Below, one piece after another: positions 35,838 through 38,458 of a stretch of 38,458 bases of DNA. Origin of the DNA: an uncultured Flavobacteriaceae bacterium (GTDB lineage Bacteria > Bacteroidota > Bacteroidia > Flavobacteriales > Flavobacteriaceae); NCBI GenBank assembly GCA_937930675.1, contig CALHCC010000129.1, positions 1 to 38,458 of the forward strand. Direction: 5' to 3'. The notes below the pieces were generated by a model that saw nothing but the letters and a program-made list of their open reading frames with translations, was not told the origin of the DNA and made no database searches. The position numbers and the translations under genes are program-made. Each line of letters begins with the position of its first letter. The stretch's first letter is position 1.

Positions 35838-37245
35838 GCTAAGAAACATTATTTTTAAACTATTCATCCTTTTGGCTACTACCAATTTAGTAGGGCAGAA
35901 AACAAAAATCAATTATTTTAAAAACAAGCAGATTAGCTATCAACGCTGGTATGGAACAGATAATTTAAAAGATAGTGTAAAGGTATTCTATAAAACAGGA
36001 GCTTTAGATGAAGTATTTTATTATGATGATAAAGAAAGATTCCACGGTAGGTGTTTAAAATACACAAACGATGGTAAAGTAATGACCGAATGGACGTTCC
36101 ATCATGGAAAGTTAATTTATAGAAAAGATTTAAATTTAGTATTTACCTCTAAAAACAAAAAATACATCTTACAAAACGTTGCTAACGTAAATAAAATTAA
36201 CAGTCTAATTATAGAAAATCCAAGAAATCAAAAGCTTTATTACTCAAGAGCTTCTTATAGAAGTAGACTCAACAATTTAATTTTAGCTGAAAACGATTTA
36301 ATCCGTTTTAAAGAAATTTTACAACAAAACACCTCTAATCAAAGTGATTATTCTCGTCGAACCTCTCTAAGTAATTGTTACGATAAACTAGCTTCTGTAT
36401 ATTCTAAATTGGGTCATAAAGAACTTTCTTTATACTACCATTTTGAAGCCTATTTGCAACTTCCTGTTAACGGAAGATTAAATTACAATTTGGGAGCTAA
36501 TTTTTCTTTTTATGAATATCCTGATTTAGCCTTACATTATCTATACAAAACTACCGCTCAGTCTCCTAAACATACTTTTGCGAATTGGGGCTTAGCTATT
36601 ACACATTTAAACTTAAAAAATTATTCTAAAGCTTTAAACCACATAAATGTTTGTTTTAATAATGAGGAAACATTGCATAAATTAACTACTGGAGCCTCTG
36701 ACAAAGGCATTCGAGCTACTAAAGGAGTTATTAGTTACCATCTAAAAGAATACAAACAAGCAAGAAAAAATTTATGTGATGCTGTTAAAATAAAAAAGGA
36801 TAATTCTTATGCTATGTTTTACTTATCAAAATTGTATCAAGAAAAAGGAAATAAATTGAAAGCCAAAAAATGGTTAAAAAAAGCAGAAGAAAATGGATAT
36901 TCTAAAATACACGGATCATCAACAGCTACAAATAACAACAAAATAACATTAACTTCTAATATTATTACCAATACTAATCAAACCGCTATTATCTTAAAAA
37001 ACTACAGGGATACTAATTTTTTATACACTATACATGATTTAAAAGGAAATTTAATTACATCTTCTACCTCTAATCTTTCCAAGATAAATGTAGCTTCTCT
37101 ACAAAATGGTTTGTATAAATTAAATATAAAAGACAACAACAACTCTAGTAGTTTACCTTTTATTATAGATATTCAAGACCAACAGCTTTTAAAAACCTTA
37201 AGAACAGAAAAGAGAAAGCATAAAAAAAGGAAAAAACAAAAATAA
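35836..37245 (+). CDS. Secreted YwqK/MORN-like and tetratricopeptide-repeat protein with T9SS-like C-terminal region
   Basis: 469 residues. Signal peptide MLRNIIFKLFILLATTNLVGQ. Residues about 25-100 form a YwqK/MORN-type repeat region (YKTGALDEVFYYDDKERFHGRCLKYTNDGKVMTEWTFHHGKLIYRKDL). Residues about 175-355 hold TPR-like helices (CYDKLASVYSKLGHKELSLYY, FANWGLAITHLNLKNYSKALNHI, AMFYLSKLYQEKGNKLKAKKWLKKAEENGY). Residues about 365-433 resemble a type A sorting domain of the type IX secretion system (FLYTIHDLKGNLITSSTSNLSKINVASLQNGLYKLNI). Unlike a normal sorting domain it is followed by 36 more residues ending KRKHKKRKKQK. So it may be surface-bound, or the domain may be used only for folding. 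The start is fixed by the signal peptide. Stands alone. Confidence 0.8.
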   Translation: MLRNIIFKLFILLATTNLVGQKTKINYFKNKQISYQRWYGTDNLKDSVKVFYKTGALDEVFYYDDKERFHGRCLKYTNDGKVMTEWTFHHGKLIYRKDLNLVFTSKNKKYILQNVANVNKINSLIIENPRNQKLYYSRASYRSRLNNLILAENDLIRFKEILQQNTSNQSDYSRRTSLSNCYDKLASVYSKLGHKELSLYYHFEAYLQLPVNGRLNYNLGANFSFYEYPDLALHYLYKTTAQSPKHTFANWGLAITHLNLKNYSKALNHINVCFNNEETLHKLTTGASDKGIRATKGVISYHLKEYKQARKNLCDAVKIKKDNSYAMFYLSKLYQEKGNKLKAKKWLKKAEENGYSKIHGSSTATNNNKITLTSNIITNTNQTAIILKNYRDTNFLYTIHDLKGNLITSSTSNLSKINVASLQNGLYKLNIKDNNNSSSLPFIIDIQDQQLLKTLRTEKRKHKKRKKQK

Positions 37246-37629
37246 TTACTCTAATTAAATTTTTACAATAGTATAAAAACGTTAAAATTTAAATAGTTTA
37301 ACCCGTTGTGTACTTAATATAAAAGATAAAGTACTTAGAGGCTATCCGATTATTTTTTTCTAAGAAAAAGAAGAAAAACTCATCTAGAAAACTATACTTC
37401 GATAAGAATTTTGCTCATTATCATCACAAAATTTACTCAACCTGATACATCGAGTTTTAGATACACAACAGGTTTAGTTTATTATTTCTAGTAGTAATTA
37501 TATAAATCTACTCATTTAAACACTTCTTTAGAATTTTAAAAGACAATCTTTAAGATTAAAAAATTACACTTTAAAGACTTTTCATATTCTTTTAAAAACA
37601 GATAGGATTAATCATTCTCAAAAGTTTTT

Positions 37630-37647
37630 TACCGAATGTTTGGTAAT
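37630..37647. promoter_or_regulatory. Operator-like palindrome over the -33 element of the DUF1348 promoter
   Basis: ttaccgaa-tg-tttggtaa: 8-base arms with a single G/A difference around a two-base centre. It contains the TTTG of the -33 element (37640-37643). The size and symmetry fit a TetR-type dimer site; no regulator gene is in the window. Confidence 0.55.
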
Positions 37648-37671
37648 TTTATTTTCTATCATTACTTTTGA
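37640..37671 (+). promoter_or_regulatory. Promoter of the DUF1348 gene
   Basis: TTTG (37640-37643), 20 bases, then a perfect TACTTTTG (37664-37671). This is the best-formed Bacteroidota promoter in the window, 38 bases before the ATG. Confidence 0.8.
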
Positions 37672-37709
37672 AATACATTTAACATAACAAATCTTAAATA
37701 ACACATACT

Positions 37710-38117
37710 ATGCAAAAACATCCTTTACCACCGTTTACCGAAGAAACGGCCAAACAAAAAATTCAAATGGCAGAAAACGCTTGGAATAGTAAAGATCCTA
37801 TAAAAGTATCTCAAGCATACACCGTAGATACAGAATGGAGAAACCGAAATCAATTTATTAACGGAAGAGAAGAAGTACAACAATTTTTAAGTACAAAATG
37901 GGAAAACGAAATAGATTATAAGCTAAGAAAAGAATTATGGGCTTTTAAAGACAATCGTATTGCTGTACGATTTGAATATGAATATCGAAATTCCGAAGGA
38001 CAGTGGTTTAGAGCTTATGGAAATGAAAATTGGGAATTTGATGAAAATGGATTGATGCAAAAGCGCTTTGCCAGCATCAATGACTTAAAAATAAATGAAG
38101 CTGATAGAAAATTGTAA
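37710..38117 (+). CDS. DUF1348 / nuclear transport factor 2-like family protein, shortened C-terminus
   Basis: 135 residues. Close to the DUF1348 family throughout: [129 protein letters not shown]. Family members commonly continue for about 18 residues with '...FHWP.G.RP.DHPGLSDLGL'; here the gene stops after EADRKL. The NTF2-like cone fold binds small ligands, and function is unproven in this family. It is preceded by an operator-like palindrome, so is probably regulated by a repressor, as for many DUF1348 genes beside TetR-type regulators. Confidence 0.92.
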   Translation: MQKHPLPPFTEETAKQKIQMAENAWNSKDPIKVSQAYTVDTEWRNRNQFINGREEVQQFLSTKWENEIDYKLRKELWAFKDNRIAVRFEYEYRNSEGQWFRAYGNENWEFDENGLMQKRFASINDLKINEADRKL

Positions 38118-38179
38118 AAAGAATAGTATGAAAAAAGTAAACACCTATTTTTAATAGTCAACAAACATGTTGAAATATG

Positions 38180-38220
38180 AGTATTTACAAAGGTCAAAAA
38201 TTGACAGATAAGTAAATACT
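38180..38220. repeat. Nested hairpin in the spacer after the DUF1348 gene
   Basis: Outer arms agtatttac / gtaaatact (9 bp) and inner arms gtcaa / ttgac with loop aaa. No T-run follows on the plus strand at once (gaccgctaagatgtttttt), so it is not a standard terminator. The remainder of 38118-38354 shows no credible gene. Confidence 0.4.
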
Positions 38221-38354
38221 GACCGCTAAGATGTTTTTTAGTTTTTCTTCTACCTAAATCACAAATATGGTCGGCTAAAATAGGGGTCATTATATAATCT
38301 CATAATTAAAATAATAAATTCAGTCTATTTTTTAAAAACCTTATAAAACTCCTT

Positions 38355-38362
38355 TATATTTG
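38355..38362 (+). promoter_or_regulatory. -7 box (TATATTTG) upstream of the partial permease gene
   Basis: TAnnTTTG match 25 bases before the TTG start at 38388; no -33 element is evident. Confidence 0.45.
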
Positions 38363-38387
38363 TCTAAGACCATTAAAAAACATCATT

Positions 38388-38458
38388 TTGATTCCTTTCC
38401 TAATTAAAAACATACTTAAAGGTTTTGTCAGTTTATTTGGAGTAGCTACGTTGCTTTT
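38388..38458 (+). CDS. Probable ABC transporter permease (DppB/OppB type), N-terminal fragment
   Basis: The last 71 bases are open in one frame: (M)IPFLIKNILKGFVSLFGVATLL, running off the window. This is the first membrane helix pattern of binding-protein-dependent permeases ('..y..rRll.gl.tLfGv.tlvFll'). No ATG is available in frame; TTG at 38388 is the best start (ATT at 38385 is an alternative), and a TATATTTG box sits 25 bases upstream. Too short for certainty. If right, the gene would encode the permease of a peptide or nickel importer. Confidence 0.5.
   Translation, partial: MIPFLIKNILKGFVSLFGVATLL

Larger units (their letters stand above)
37246..37709. other. Gene-poor region with degenerate inverted-repeat element and upstream region of the DUF1348 gene
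   Basis: 464 bases without a credible gene. An imperfect 21-bp inverted repeat (around 37298-37316 and 37458-37477, core acccgttgtgta / tacacaacaggt) bounds about 180 bases. The segment gaggctatccgat (37338-37350) looks like the end sequence of some insertion sequences. It may be a decayed MITE. The final 80 bases hold the promoter and operator described separately. Confidence 0.35.

Noticed and set aside
38015-38290. 91-residue minus-strand ORF after the DUF1348 gene
   Set aside because: It overlaps the conserved DUF1348 coding end antisense, has no recognisable family, and its Cys/Leu/Tyr-rich sequence looks random; the nested hairpin lies inside it.

Overview
The window looks like a chromosomal segment from a marine member of the Flavobacteriaceae (Bacteroidota). 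The reasons are the very AT-rich DNA, many TAnnTTTG-type -7 promoter boxes (the Bacteroidota primary-sigma consensus), a TonB-dependent receptor with an N-terminal carboxypeptidase-like domain, a formylglycine sulfatase paired with a galactosidase-like glycoside hydrolase, a group III truncated haemoglobin, SelO, cytochrome bd, and small conserved flavobacterial proteins. I see no rRNA, tRNA, CRISPR array, prophage or intact insertion sequence. Genus-level assignment is not possible from sequence alone.

Layout. 1-1410: the end of an outer-membrane porin-like gene and a ModA-type molybdate-binding lipoprotein. 1461-3941: NAD-dependent DNA ligase with an unusual internal insertion. 4131-7840: a two-gene sulfatase / clan GH-A glycosidase operon, probably for a sulfated galactan. 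7841-9497: a repeat-bearing spacer, an accessory unknown gene and a DUF2461 protein. 9674-13388: cydAB, a small membrane protein and an MscS channel. 13670-19474: a TonB-dependent receptor, truncated haemoglobin, an unusual zinc-ribbon SDR protein and an aldo/keto reductase. 19529-20539: a secreted protein with eight EF-hand loops. 20742-24080: a five-gene oxidative-damage operon (msrB, msrA, small acetyltransferase, selO, second divergent msrA). 24150-30657: valS, a DUF1573 protein, a small unknown, an aminotransferase, proC and nth. 30673-31471: an ECF sigma factor followed by a 50-codon gene missing from the ORF track. 31662-35750: uvrA, glutaminase and a small unknown in tight succession. 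35836-37245: a YwqK/TPR protein. 37246-38458: a gene-poor stretch, a DUF1348 gene under a promoter with an operator-like palindrome, and the first codons of a probable ABC permease.

How the genes fit together. Most are housekeeping or stress genes: DNA repair (ligA, nth, uvrA), methionine-sulfoxide repair with SelO AMPylation, microaerobic respiration (cydAB, truncated haemoglobin), and envelope functions (TonB receptor, MscS, porin). The pair most clearly tied to marine algal polysaccharides is the sulfatase and GH-A enzyme. The observations most worth following are the LigA insertion carrying what looks like a second helix-hairpin-helix unit, the SDR protein that has a zinc ribbon but lacks the catalytic tyrosine, the selO/msr operon, the cysteine-free Nth, the 50-residue protein after the sigma factor, and the large hairpin over the start codon of the TPR gene. 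Several starts in the ORF track were changed (truncated haemoglobin, TonB receptor, msrA, DUF1573, aminotransferase).
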